Positions 1-7,168 of a DNA stretch of 40,206 bases are shown here, one piece after another. Below the pieces are notes generated by a model. That model was not told the origin of the DNA. It did no database searches and saw only the letters and a program-made list of their open reading frames with translations. The stretch is from NCBI RefSeq assembly GCF_003429085.1, contig NZ_QVTC01000061.1, positions 1 to 40,206 on the forward strand, in the 5' to 3' direction. The stretch comes from Bacillus sp. V59.32b. Its GTDB lineage: Bacteria > Bacillota > Bacilli > Bacillales > DSM-1321. How positions within the stretch are numbered: the first letter of the stretch is position 1; every line of letters starts with the position of its first letter. Made by a program: the position numbers and the translations under genes.

Positions 1-58
1 CGAACGGTACGTACGGTGGTGTGAGAGGTCGGGGGTTAGTCACCCCCTCCTACTCGAT
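1..58 (+). mobile_element. Group II intron, 3' end only (partial)
   Basis: The first bases look like the 3' strand of intron domain V (GTACGTACGG) followed by a domain VI hairpin. GAG-AGG-GGGGG pairs with CCCCC-TCCT-CTC around loop TTAGTCA and leaves a single bulged A at about base 52. A bulged A seven or eight bases before the 3' splice site is the hallmark of the lariat branch point, which puts the intron end near base 58. The reverse transcriptase and the rest of the ribozyme would lie to the left, outside the window. The call rests on sequence resemblance and folding by eye. The insertion junction coincides with the stop codon of the neighbouring minus-strand ORF. Confidence 0.62.
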
Positions 59-291
59 TACGTGCTTCTGCACATGAATCGGAATAAAAGCGAAAAAAAC
101 GTGAAGAAGACAAAAGGTACGATAAAAACGGGCAAAAGTGAATTCACGTTCGGATAAAGGAAAAGGCCGAGAAATACAGAAAACAACAGTAAATCCAGGT
201 ATACGAATAACTCTAGGCTGAAAACGTCCAAAACATCTTCAGCAAGTTCAGGGTGCTGTTTTACTATTTCGTGTTTATGATAGTGTCTCAT
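58..291 (-). CDS. Small two-helix membrane protein, possibly truncated by the intron
   Basis: This is a protein of about 77 residues that I do not recognise. It has a charged His-rich N-terminus (MRHYHKHEIVKQHPE) and then two hydrophobic stretches at roughly residues 25-47 and 52-70, so it is probably an integral membrane protein. The ATG at 291 is preferred over the in-frame GTG at 300 because AAGGTGAT lies about six bases upstream of it. The stop codon TAA falls exactly at the junction with the group II intron remnant, so the C-terminus (FRFMCRST) may be shortened by the insertion. It is transcribed away from the metalloprotease gene. Confidence 0.5.
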   Translation of the reverse strand: MRHYHKHEIVKQHPELAEDVLDVFSLELFVYLDLLLFSVFLGLFLYPNVNSLLPVFIVPFVFFTFFSLLFRFMCRST

Positions 292-414
292 CCCAATCAC
301 CTTGTAAGTCTGAATACTATCTATATATGAGCGGGCCGCGCATAGCGTGACACATAATAAGCTGCTTTTTCCAATTATTAAACATTGTCGCCGTACTATT
401 TTTTTATTTTCATA

Positions 415-423
415 TGTTATAAT
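415..423 (+). promoter_or_regulatory. Extended -10 promoter upstream of the metalloprotease
   Basis: TGTTATAAT is a perfect -10 hexamer with the TGn extension. No clear -35 is seen at 17 bp. Transcription would start near base 430 and run about 110 bases before the next gene, through the hairpin at 497-527. Confidence 0.45.
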
Positions 424-496
424 TTTAATATATGTCAGAGCATCTTCATGATAATGATGTCTGTCTGAACCAATTTGAGATTACATCAACAAAAAG

Positions 497-527
497 AAGT
501 TCTGCTACTTGAGCAGACTTTTTTCTT
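497..527 (+). terminator. Hairpin with T-tract in the leader of the metalloprotease gene
   Basis: AAGTTCTGCT pairs with AGCAGACTT around loop ACTTG, with one bulged T, and runs into TTTTTTCTTT. It looks like an intrinsic terminator but lies only 16 bases before the ATG at 543. It is either a leader attenuator or the end of a small RNA of about 95 bases. Confidence 0.55.
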
Positions 528-542
528 TAGAGAGGGATTATT

Positions 543-1268
543 ATGAATATAAAGAAGCTGGCTTTTATCTTTGCTATTCCGGCTGTTCTTTTAGGCGCTC
601 TCTTTTCATTTGATTCTCTTCCTTCTGCATCTGAAGAAGGGATCACATGGGCCGAGTTACCGGAAAATAACCCGTTGAAGCACAAAAAGCTAATCAAGGA
701 TAATCAAAACCTTCAACGCTTGTTTCTCTTTTCCAATTCAGTGTTTAATAATGAAGAGGCGTATTCTATTATAAAGACCATCAGCAGTCTTCCGCCTTTC
801 ATGCATGATCGACTAGTTCATCACAATGTACGGATTAAATTGTTCACGGGCAGTTTGACCGATAATCGTTCAGCAAGGCATTTAAAAGGGGAAAAGCCGA
901 GAGGCTACACAAATTCGGAGCACACATGGGATGATGTGCCGGGAATGGGCGGAACAAGAAATGTTCTCGTCAAGATAGGCGCGAGCGGAAAGGGAAGCGG
1001 TCATGGCTCAGTCAGCCTCGAGCTTCATGAGCTGGCGCATACATTGGATACGATCGTCTACGGGAATATCCGCGAAGATGAAGGGTTTCTCCGCATCTGG
1101 AAAGAGGAAGCGCCTAAGCTTTTTCCGGGACGGCCTTATTTTCTCACCCACCCTGAAGAATACTTCGCTGAATCCTTTGCGATGTATTATTATAAAAACG
1201 CTCGCGATAAAACGGAGTTACAAACGAAAGCACCGAAGACTTATTTTTTCATCAAACAACTGGACTGA
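543..1268 (+). CDS. Secreted zinc metalloprotease, Pro-Pro endopeptidase / anthrax lethal factor-like fold
   Basis: The 241-residue product has an N-terminal signal peptide (residues 1 to about 29; KK, then a hydrophobic core ending near PSASEEG), so it is probably exported. The catalytic signature HELAH is at residues 162-166, and EYFAESFAMYYY follows about 45 residues later, supplying the third zinc ligand and the wall of the active site. This pairing is characteristic of the ATLF-type domain shared by anthrax lethal factor and the Pro-Pro endopeptidases that clip surface proteins. The single-domain size fits the PPEP group better than a toxin. The start is supported by GAGAGGG six bases upstream. 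The substrate is unknown. It could instead be a housekeeping envelope protease. Confidence 0.78.
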   Translation: MNIKKLAFIFAIPAVLLGALFSFDSLPSASEEGITWAELPENNPLKHKKLIKDNQNLQRLFLFSNSVFNNEEAYSIIKTISSLPPFMHDRLVHHNVRIKLFTGSLTDNRSARHLKGEKPRGYTNSEHTWDDVPGMGGTRNVLVKIGASGKGSGHGSVSLELHELAHTLDTIVYGNIREDEGFLRIWKEEAPKLFPGRPYFLTHPEEYFAESFAMYYYKNARDKTELQTKAPKTYFFIKQLD

Positions 1269-1313
1269 TAATCTGATAGAATAGAGAAGAAGATTTTTAA
1301 AAGGTGGGTTACG

Positions 1314-2108
1314 ATGAAGCAATATTTGGACTTATGCAGACATGTCCTTGAAAACGGGACCGAGAAACAGGACCGGACAGGTACGGGGACGATTAGTACT
1401 TTCGGCTATCAGATGAGGTTTGACCTGGGAGAAGGTTTTCCGCTGCTGACGACCAAAAAACTGGCTCTTAAGGCCATTATCCATGAGCTGCTTTGGTTTT
1501 TGAAAGGTGATACGAATGCAAAGTATCTTCAGGAAAACGGCGTCCGCATTTGGAATGAGTGGGCAGATGAAGACGGTGAACTTGGACCGGTATACGGCCA
1601 TCAATGGCGTTCATGGGGAACAGCGGATGGAAGGCAGATCGATCAAATCTCGCAGGTAATCGAGCAAATTAAAAACAACCCGGATTCAAGGCGCCTGATC
1701 GTGAGTGCATGGAATGTTGGTCAGTTGGAAGACATGGCGCTTCCACCGTGCCATGCCTTTTTCCAGTTTTATGTTTCGGACGGAAAGCTTTCCTGCCAGC
1801 TATACCAGCGTTCTGCCGATGTTTTTCTCGGTGTGCCATTTAATATCGCTTCCTATGCATTATTAACAATGATGGTCGCCCAGGTTACCGGACTGAAGCC
1901 AGGCGAGTTTGTGCATACATTCGGAGATGTACATATTTATTCGAACCATATGGAACAAGTCAACCTGCAGCTTACAAGGGAGCCGAAGAAGCTACCTGTC
2001 ATGAAAATTAATCCGGAAGTGACGGACATTTTTGACTTTTCTTTTGAAGATTTTGTTCTCGAAGATTATGATGCACATCCTCATATTAAGGGAGTTGTCA
2101 GCGTATGA
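1314..2108 (+). CDS. thyA: Thymidylate synthase
   Basis: This enzyme makes dTMP from dUMP using methylenetetrahydrofolate as carbon donor and reductant, and releases dihydrofolate. The product has 264 residues, the length of the E. coli ThyA / B. subtilis ThyB class. The catalytic cysteine is Cys146 in [12 protein letters not shown]. The phosphate-binding SRR ([14 protein letters not shown]) and the DVHIYSNH motif are present. AAGGTGG lies seven bases before the ATG. The stop overlaps the start of the DHFR gene (ATGA), so the two are translationally coupled. This is logical because DHFR recycles the dihydrofolate formed here. Confidence 0.98.
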   Translation: MKQYLDLCRHVLENGTEKQDRTGTGTISTFGYQMRFDLGEGFPLLTTKKLALKAIIHELLWFLKGDTNAKYLQENGVRIWNEWADEDGELGPVYGHQWRSWGTADGRQIDQISQVIEQIKNNPDSRRLIVSAWNVGQLEDMALPPCHAFFQFYVSDGKLSCQLYQRSADVFLGVPFNIASYALLTMMVAQVTGLKPGEFVHTFGDVHIYSNHMEQVNLQLTREPKKLPVMKINPEVTDIFDFSFEDFVLEDYDAHPHIKGVVSV

Positions 2109-2593
2109 TCTCTCTCATGCTCGCAATGGATGAGAACAGATTGATCGGCAAAGACAACCAGCTGCCGTGGCACCTGCCTGCGGATTTGCAGTATTTTAAA
2201 AACGTGACAATGGGGCATCCAATTGTGATGGGACGCAAAACCTTTGAGTCAATCGGCCGTGTGCTGCCAGGAAGGGAAAACATTGTCGTGACCCGCAATG
2301 CTGAATTTGACGCCGAAGGAGTGACGATTCTGCACTCCATCGACGATGTCAGACAGCTGGCTGATTCTTCGGCCCAGGAGCTATTCGTGATCGGCGGGGC
2401 GGAAATCTTCAAAGAAATCCTTCCTGTCACAGACCGGCTCTATATTACTGAAATCCATCATGCCTTTGAGGGAGATACTTATTTTCCTGAAACCCAAGAA
2501 ACAGAATGGGTGCAGCGATCATTAACAGCAGGCACGGTTGATGAAAAAAACCGTTATCCGCACGACTTTATTGTTTTGGAAAGAAAAAAATAG
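2105..2593 (+). CDS. dfrA: Dihydrofolate reductase
   Basis: This enzyme reduces dihydrofolate to tetrahydrofolate with NADPH. The product has 162 residues, normal for bacterial chromosomal DHFR. It shows the N-terminal [22 protein letters not shown], the catalytic carboxylate Asp27 in [18 protein letters not shown] for NADPH and folate binding, and IGGAEIF for the cofactor pyrophosphate. The ATG overlaps the thyA stop by four bases, so it is second in a two-gene operon closed by the terminator at 2603-2632. Resistance-type substitutions cannot be judged by eye. Confidence 0.97.
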   Translation: MISLMLAMDENRLIGKDNQLPWHLPADLQYFKNVTMGHPIVMGRKTFESIGRVLPGRENIVVTRNAEFDAEGVTILHSIDDVRQLADSSAQELFVIGGAEIFKEILPVTDRLYITEIHHAFEGDTYFPETQETEWVQRSLTAGTVDEKNRYPHDFIVLERKK

Positions 2594-2602
2594 TATCTAA
2601 GT

Positions 2603-2632
2603 CCGTCTCAGTCATTTGAGGCGGCTTTTTTG
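2603..2632 (+). terminator. Intrinsic terminator of thyA-dfrA
   Basis: CCGTCTCA pairs with TGAGGCGG (one G-U) around a short loop and is followed by six T. Confidence 0.8.
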
Positions 2633-2636
2633 GTCC

Positions 2637-2722
2637 AAACTAAGGCATTTATTAACCGAACTCGATTACTATCCAAACTAGCGATTTATTATCCGAACTG
2701 AGGCATTTATTATCCAAACTCA
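2637..2722. repeat. Short degenerate 20-bp tandem repeat (array 1)
   Basis: About four imperfect units follow the dfrA terminator, for example ATCCAAACTAGCGATTTATT, then ATCCGAACTGAGGCATTTATT. The period is 20-21 bp. The shared element TTATTATCC(G/A)AACT resembles the core of the larger arrays at 10.5 and 30.2 kb, with a different second half. From its end to the ilvA promoter (about 2722-2835) I see no gene. Confidence 0.6.
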
Positions 2723-2835
2723 AAATTACGTTTGCCAAAGACTTCGTCGCAGGATGTGGTGTTTTTTATTAGAGCCGGCATCGACGTAAGTCATGAAGCT
2801 GCTAATTTTCTTATAAGAATTTTTAGAAAAATCTG

Positions 2836-2863
2836 TTGTTTTACCAAGCTAAAGTGTTATAAT
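2836..2863 (+). promoter_or_regulatory. Sigma-A-type promoter of ilvA
   Basis: TTGTTT, 16 bases, TATAAT. The start would fall about 30 bases before the ATG at 2902. No T-box or leader peptide is visible. Confidence 0.5.
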
Positions 2864-2901
2864 TTACAAATTAAATAACAGTGAAGAGAAAGAGGGATAC
2901 A

Positions 2902-4170
2902 ATGAATCAGACAACTTCTGAAACCAAGTTGCTTCACATTGAGGATATTCTAATCGCATATAAAGAGTTGAAAGATATCATTTACCATACTCCCTTGCAA
3001 AAGAACAACCGTTTGTCTGAAAAATACGATTGTAATGTTTATATAAAACGTGAAGACCTGCAGCATGTCAGATCATTTAAGTTACGCGGGGCTTACTATA
3101 AAATGAAAAGCTTGACTGAGATCGAGATAAAAAACGGAATTGTTTGCTCAAGCGCCGGCAACCACGCTCAAGGGGTCGCTTATGCATGCAGTGCCTTAGG
3201 AATTCATGGAAAGATTTTTATGCCGGCTACGACACCAAGACAAAAGGTGAACCAGGTAGAACTATTCGGAAAAGAAAGCATTGAAATCATCTTAACGGGC
3301 GACACATACGATGATGCTTACGAGCAGGCGTTACTTTGTGCCGAAAAGGAGAGCCGAGCCTTTATTCACCCGTTTGACGATGAACTGGTTATGGCAGGGC
3401 AAGGGACTGTGGCAGTAGAGATATTGAATGATTGTGATGAGAAAATTGATTTTGTTTTTGGAGGAATTGGTGGCGGAGGGTTAATGGCGGGCCTGTCTAC
3501 TTATTTCAAGAGTATCTCACCTAAAACAAAGTGCATTGGCGTAGAGCCTGAGGGAGCAGCGTCCATGAGACATGCCATCAACCTAGGCAAGGTGGATGGC
3601 CTCAAGACGATCGATACATTTGTTGATGGAGCGGCTGTTAAATGTGTGGGAACAAAGACATATCAGATTTGCAGTGAGCTTGTCGATGATATTGTCGTCG
3701 TTCCGGAAGGCAAGGTCTGCACAACGATTGTTGATTTATATAATGAACACGCGATTGTTGCGGAACCAGCAGGATCGCTTTCTATTGCGGCTCTTGATTT
3801 CTATCGCGAGCAGATTAAAGGGAAGACGATTGTTTGTGTGATTAGTGGCGGCAATAATGATATCGGGAGAATGCAGGAAATTAAAGAGAAGTCGATGCTC
3901 TATGAGGGATTGCTTTATTATTTTATCGTCAATTTCCCGCAGCGGGCCGGTGCCTTGCGTGAATTCCTTGATGAAGTGCTCGGACCTGACGATGATATTT
4001 CAAGATTTGAATATACGAAAAAAAATAATAAAGAAAACGGGCCGGCCCTGGTCGGAATCGAGTTAAAAAAACAAGGGGATTACCAAGGGCTGATTTCGCG
4101 GATGGAGAAGAAGGGCTTTCCTTTTGTGGAAGTTAATAAAAACAGTAATTTATTTCATTTATTAATCTAA
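2902..4170 (+). CDS. ilvA: Threonine dehydratase (threonine deaminase), biosynthetic
   Basis: This PLP enzyme converts threonine to 2-oxobutyrate and ammonia, the first committed step of isoleucine synthesis. The product has 422 residues, the length of B. subtilis IlvA. The PLP-binding Lys60 sits in RSFKLRGAY, the phosphate-binding glycine loop is GGIGGGGLMAG, and SSAGNHAQG is present. The last 90 or so residues form an ACT-like regulatory domain (YYFIVNFPQRAGALREFLDEVLG), which fits allosteric control by isoleucine. The ATG at 2902 with GAGGG upstream is chosen over the GTG at 2881, which would add seven residues without a ribosome site. It stands alone, apart from the other ilv genes. Confidence 0.95.
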   Translation: MNQTTSETKLLHIEDILIAYKELKDIIYHTPLQKNNRLSEKYDCNVYIKREDLQHVRSFKLRGAYYKMKSLTEIEIKNGIVCSSAGNHAQGVAYACSALGIHGKIFMPATTPRQKVNQVELFGKESIEIILTGDTYDDAYEQALLCAEKESRAFIHPFDDELVMAGQGTVAVEILNDCDEKIDFVFGGIGGGGLMAGLSTYFKSISPKTKCIGVEPEGAASMRHAINLGKVDGLKTIDTFVDGAAVKCVGTKTYQICSELVDDIVVVPEGKVCTTIVDLYNEHAIVAEPAGSLSIAALDFYREQIKGKTIVCVISGGNNDIGRMQEIKEKSMLYEGLLYYFIVNFPQRAGALREFLDEVLGPDDDISRFEYTKKNNKENGPALVGIELKKQGDYQGLISRMEKKGFPFVEVNKNSNLFHLLI

Positions 4171-4340
4171 AGCTGGAATATCCTTCAACCTTCAGGTAGA
4201 ATAGTAGAGTATTTCCACGACACATCAACATGATTAAATTGTGAACGAACTATGAAGAATTTGCCATATGCTTTCAAATAGTAATAATAAATACTATACT
4301 AACAGTAGATTGTATTAAAATACCTAAAGGGGATGTTTCC

Positions 4341-4532
4341 ATGTTTTCAAATATTGGTGTTCCGGGCTTAATCTTAATTCTTGTACTCGCTTTGATCATC
4401 TTTGGTCCTAAGAAGCTGCCGGAAATCGGGAAAGCCTTTGGACAGACTCTGCGCGAATTCAAGAAATCGACTCGCGAACTGACGAGCGACACAATGGATG
4501 AAGATGAGAAGAAGAATGCGTCAAAATCATAG
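4341..4532 (+). CDS. tatA: Twin-arginine translocase subunit TatA
   Basis: This 63-residue protein is the pore-forming component that exports folded proteins with twin-arginine signals. It has one N-terminal transmembrane helix (about residues 3-20), then the hinge FGPKKLPE and an amphipathic helix ([15 protein letters not shown]), and a charged tail ending [11 protein letters not shown]. The size and order match TatAy/TatAd of Bacillus. AAAGGGG lies upstream of the ATG. It is followed by a hairpin and then tatC, the usual minimal TatA-TatC pair of Gram-positives without a separate TatB. Confidence 0.95.
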   Translation: MFSNIGVPGLILILVLALIIFGPKKLPEIGKAFGQTLREFKKSTRELTSDTMDEDEKKNASKS

Positions 4533-4541
4533 AAGGCAATT

Positions 4542-4573
4542 GGTGTGAGATGAAGCTGTCTTACACCTTTTTA
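4542..4573 (+). terminator. Hairpin between tatA and tatC (attenuator-like)
   Basis: GGTGTGAGA pairs with TCTTACACC (one G-U) around an 8-base loop, followed by TTTTTATT. It is a modest intrinsic terminator inside the operon and could lower tatC transcription relative to tatA. Confidence 0.65.
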
Positions 4574-4638
4574 TTCGGGAACAATGCAGATTCTTGCGTT
4601 CCAAGAGTTCCTTACCATAAAAGAAGGATGGATCAATT

Positions 4639-5385
4639 TTGGCAGACAAAGAATTAAACCTCGTCGACCATTTAGGTGAATTAAGAAAACGGCTGATCAT
4701 CGTCGCGGTTTCCTTTTTGGTCTTTTTTATACTGGGATTCATTTTCGTCGAAGATATCTATAAATGGCTGGTTGAGGACCTGGAAATGAAATTGTCCGTC
4801 TTAGGACCAAGTGACATTATCTGGGTGTATTTCATGATCTCATCCGTTATTGCAATCACAATTACGATTCCCGTATTCGCTTTCCAGCTTTGGCTATTTG
4901 TTAAACCTGCGTTGATGCCAAATGAAGTAAAAATCACTTTATCCTATATTCCGGCCTTATTCATTTTGTTTATCGGGGGGCTTGCGTTCGGATATTTTGT
5001 CATCTTCCCGACCGTATTAGACTTCCTGCTTGATTTAAGCGGCGATCTGTTTGTGACGAATTTTACCGCCGATAAATATTTTCGTTTCATTTTGACTATG
5101 ACTTTGCCTTTTGCGATTTTATTCGAGCTGCCAGCGGTAACGATGTTCCTTACTTCCATTGGCGTCATTAATCCATACGTTCTGCAAAAGCTTAGAAAAT
5201 ACGCGTATTTTGTACTCGTATTGATTGCGATCACAATCACTCCCCCGGACTTCATGTCAGATTTCTTAGTGACGGTTCCTTTGCTGCTTTTGTATGAAAT
5301 CAGCATTTCACTTTCTAAGATCGTCTTTAAAAGAAAGCAAAAAAAGGAAGCATTGCTTGAATCGGAATATGAAACAGAAGAATAA
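4639..5385 (+). CDS. tatC: Twin-arginine translocase subunit TatC
   Basis: This 248-residue membrane protein is the receptor for twin-arginine signal peptides and partner of TatA. The N-terminal signature DHLGELRKRL is followed by six hydrophobic segments. The conserved FAFQLWLFVKPALMPNE and ITPPDFMSD stretches of the family are present. The start is TTG, supported by AAGGATGG eight bases upstream. No ATG lies nearby and the protein begins at the expected family position. It sits 106 bases after tatA, behind a hairpin. The charged C-terminus (KRKQKKEALLESEYETEE) is cytoplasmic. Confidence 0.95.
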   Translation: MADKELNLVDHLGELRKRLIIVAVSFLVFFILGFIFVEDIYKWLVEDLEMKLSVLGPSDIIWVYFMISSVIAITITIPVFAFQLWLFVKPALMPNEVKITLSYIPALFILFIGGLAFGYFVIFPTVLDFLLDLSGDLFVTNFTADKYFRFILTMTLPFAILFELPAVTMFLTSIGVINPYVLQKLRKYAYFVLVLIAITITPPDFMSDFLVTVPLLLLYEISISLSKIVFKRKQKKEALLESEYETEE

Positions 5386-5493
5386 GTGCAATGATGTCTA
5401 ATCATCCCTGCCTTAAAAGAATCGCTAAATGGCGTATTTTCTTTACAATTTTGGAGATTTAGTGAAAATTCCTTCATTTTGCGTATAAATAGT

Positions 5494-5521
5494 TTGAATG
5501 GTAGGTGTGAATAGGTATAAT
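5494..5521 (+). promoter_or_regulatory. Sigma-A promoter of the DegV gene
   Basis: TTGAAT, 16 bases, TATAAT. It ends 34 bases before the ATG at 5556. Confidence 0.6.
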
Positions 5522-5555
5522 ACAAAGAGAATTGTAAATGTAGGGAAGTGAATTG

Positions 5556-6404
5556 ATGGGTAAAGTGAAAATTGTAACGGATTCCACGGTGGATATGACT
5601 GTGGAAGAACTTAAGAAATACGAAATTGAAATGATACCGCTATCTATTTCGATTGATGGCGAGGTCTATTTAGATAAAATTGAAATTGAACAGAACGATT
5701 TCCTGGAGAAAATGAGAAATGCGAAAGAACTGCCGAAAAGCTCACAGCCGTCCACGGGTGCTTTTATTGATGTGTACAACAAGCTTGGAGCTGACGGAAG
5801 TGAAGTCATTTCCATTCATATGACCGGAGGCATGAGCGGTACGTTCCGTTCCGCTGAAAGCGCAGCCGGAATGACAGAAACAAAGGTGACGGTTATCGAT
5901 TCTCAATTCATTTCAAAAGCACTGTCCTTTCAAGTAATTGAAGCTGCCAAAATGGCACAGGAAGGCAAGACTGCCGTTGAAATAACAGAACGATTGACTA
6001 AAATAAGAAATCAGACAAGCCTGATCATTGTCATCGACACCCTTGAAAATCTGGCAAAGGGAGGAAGAATCGGAAAGGTTTCTGCCTTCTTCGGTTCTTT
6101 ATTAAACATTAAGCCTATCGCTATTCTAGAGGACGGTGTTTTACATCCCGTTTCAAAGGCACGCAGCCAGTCGCAGATCATCAAAAATCTGCTTAATCGG
6201 TTTGTGGATGATACAAAAGGCAAAGTTTTAAAGGGCGTTTCAATTGCCCATGCCAATGGCCTGGAACTATCCGAAAAAGTAAGAAAAGCTGTTCAAGAAG
6301 TATCAGGATTTGAAAACATCACCATTGAGGTAACGACACCTGTTATTAGCACGCATGCAGGTGAGGGAGCAATGGCCCTTATGTATTACTGGGACCCTGA
6401 GTAA
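5556..6404 (+). CDS. DegV family fatty-acid-binding protein (FakB-like)
   Basis: The 282-residue product has the DegV opening KIVTDSTVDMTVEELKKYEIEMIPLSI, the SQPSTGAFID motif that contacts the fatty acid carboxylate, ISIHMTGGMSGTFRSA, and a C-terminal HAGEGAMALMYY. Known relatives (FakB) hold a fatty acid for phosphorylation by the FakA kinase in the cytoplasm and thereby feed phospholipid synthesis. No fakA is in this window and Bacilli usually carry several DegV paralogues, so the preferred acyl chain is unknown. The ATG at 5556 is taken rather than the adjacent TTG at 5553, with GGAAGTGA upstream. The gene ends in a strong terminator shared with the convergent lipoprotein gene. Confidence 0.9.
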   Translation: MGKVKIVTDSTVDMTVEELKKYEIEMIPLSISIDGEVYLDKIEIEQNDFLEKMRNAKELPKSSQPSTGAFIDVYNKLGADGSEVISIHMTGGMSGTFRSAESAAGMTETKVTVIDSQFISKALSFQVIEAAKMAQEGKTAVEITERLTKIRNQTSLIIVIDTLENLAKGGRIGKVSAFFGSLLNIKPIAILEDGVLHPVSKARSQSQIIKNLLNRFVDDTKGKVLKGVSIAHANGLELSEKVRKAVQEVSGFENITIEVTTPVISTHAGEGAMALMYYWDPE

Positions 6405-6424
6405 GTTGATAAGAACATAAATGC

Positions 6425-6465
6425 AAAAGGGACCCCGATCCAGTTCCGGATCGGAGTTCCCTTTT
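6425..6465. terminator. Bidirectional intrinsic terminator
   Basis: AAAAGGGA-CCCGATCC pairs with GGATCGG-TTCCCTTTT, so there is an A-tract on one side and a T-tract on the other. It serves the convergent genes ending at 6404 and 6483. Confidence 0.9.
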
Positions 6466-6482
6466 AAAATCATTGGGGCCCA

Positions 6483-6992
6483 TTAGGCTTCAGGCACCGG
6501 AGTCGGTGTTGGCTCGGGGAAACCTTTTTTATACTTATCATCAATATACTGCCGAATTTCCTTCATGCTTTTGCCCTCATTAAATTGATTAATAGACTCC
6601 GCTGCCGTTACAACACAAACGTCACATATAGTGCCATGGTCATCCCAGACGATGGCGCCGTTTTTTTTGTTTTCATGAATGAAGCAATCATAATTATCAC
6701 GGTGGCCGGCTGATTCACTGCAGCCGCAGTAGCATGGAATATGCTCCAGAAGGTCTTGGTACTTAGCGGCTTCTGCATAAATCGCGGTCAAATCTTCAGG
6801 TTTTCCATCTAAAAATTGAGGCATATCTTCGGCTGACTTTGTTTCTTCATGAATATCACCCTTATGTTGCTGATCTACAGAATGATCATTCTCCTTACTT
6901 TCCGAATGTTCGGTAGGTTCGTTTCCGCACCCAGCTACGATTAGAAAAACTGAAAAAAACACTGAAGTGAAAATAGTATATTTCTTTTTCAA
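6483..6992 (-). CDS. PCYCGC-motif lipoprotein
   Basis: The 169-residue product has a lipoprotein signal (KKK, hydrophobic stretch, VAGC with lipidated Cys22) and a charged linker rich in His, Glu and Lys. The domain carries IPCYCGCSESAGH and, further on, CFIHENKKNGAIVWDDHGTICDVC. These cysteines define the PCYCGC family, whose biochemical role is not established; metal or redox work at the outer membrane face is plausible. The C-terminus is a Pro/Thr run (PEPTPTPVPEA). TTG at 6992 is preferred because AGGTGAT sits five bases before it; the GTG at 7001 overlaps that site. Confidence 0.85.
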   Translation of the reverse strand: MKKKYTIFTSVFFSVFLIVAGCGNEPTEHSESKENDHSVDQQHKGDIHEETKSAEDMPQFLDGKPEDLTAIYAEAAKYQDLLEHIPCYCGCSESAGHRDNYDCFIHENKKNGAIVWDDHGTICDVCVVTAAESINQFNEGKSMKEIRQYIDDKYKKGFPEPTPTPVPEA

Positions 6993-7103
6993 AACGATCA
7001 CCTGCTTTTATATTTAATCGGGTACATCTTATCATATAATCATATGGGAAATACGATTATTGCTATTCGTTACGAATTTAGCCACAATTCCTAAGCAGCA
7101 TTT

Positions 7104-7128
7104 TCCCAAACACTAATTGGGATAAAAT
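7104..7128 (+). promoter_or_regulatory. Inverted repeat abutting a -10 box, nucleoside hydrolase gene
   Basis: TCCCAA-N7-TTGGGA is a perfect 6-bp inverted repeat that ends exactly where TAAAAT (7123-7128), a probable -10, begins. It occupies the promoter spacer, so it is a plausible operator. The -35 is not convincing. Confidence 0.4.
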
Positions 7129-7168
7129 GTATATATAAAGAGTATATCGATTCAAGGCGGTGACTGTA

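Noticed and set aside
1003-1284. 93-residue frame overlapping the metalloprotease gene
   Set aside because: It is a +1 frame shadow of the zinc-binding region.
2722-2901. T-box or other riboswitch before ilvA
   Set aside because: No T-box sequence, specifier stem or terminator/antiterminator pair is visible; the promoter is only about 40 bases from the start codon.
4944-5525. 193-residue frame antisense to tatC
   Set aside because: It is a shadow of a well supported membrane-protein gene, with no ribosome site or recognisable domain.
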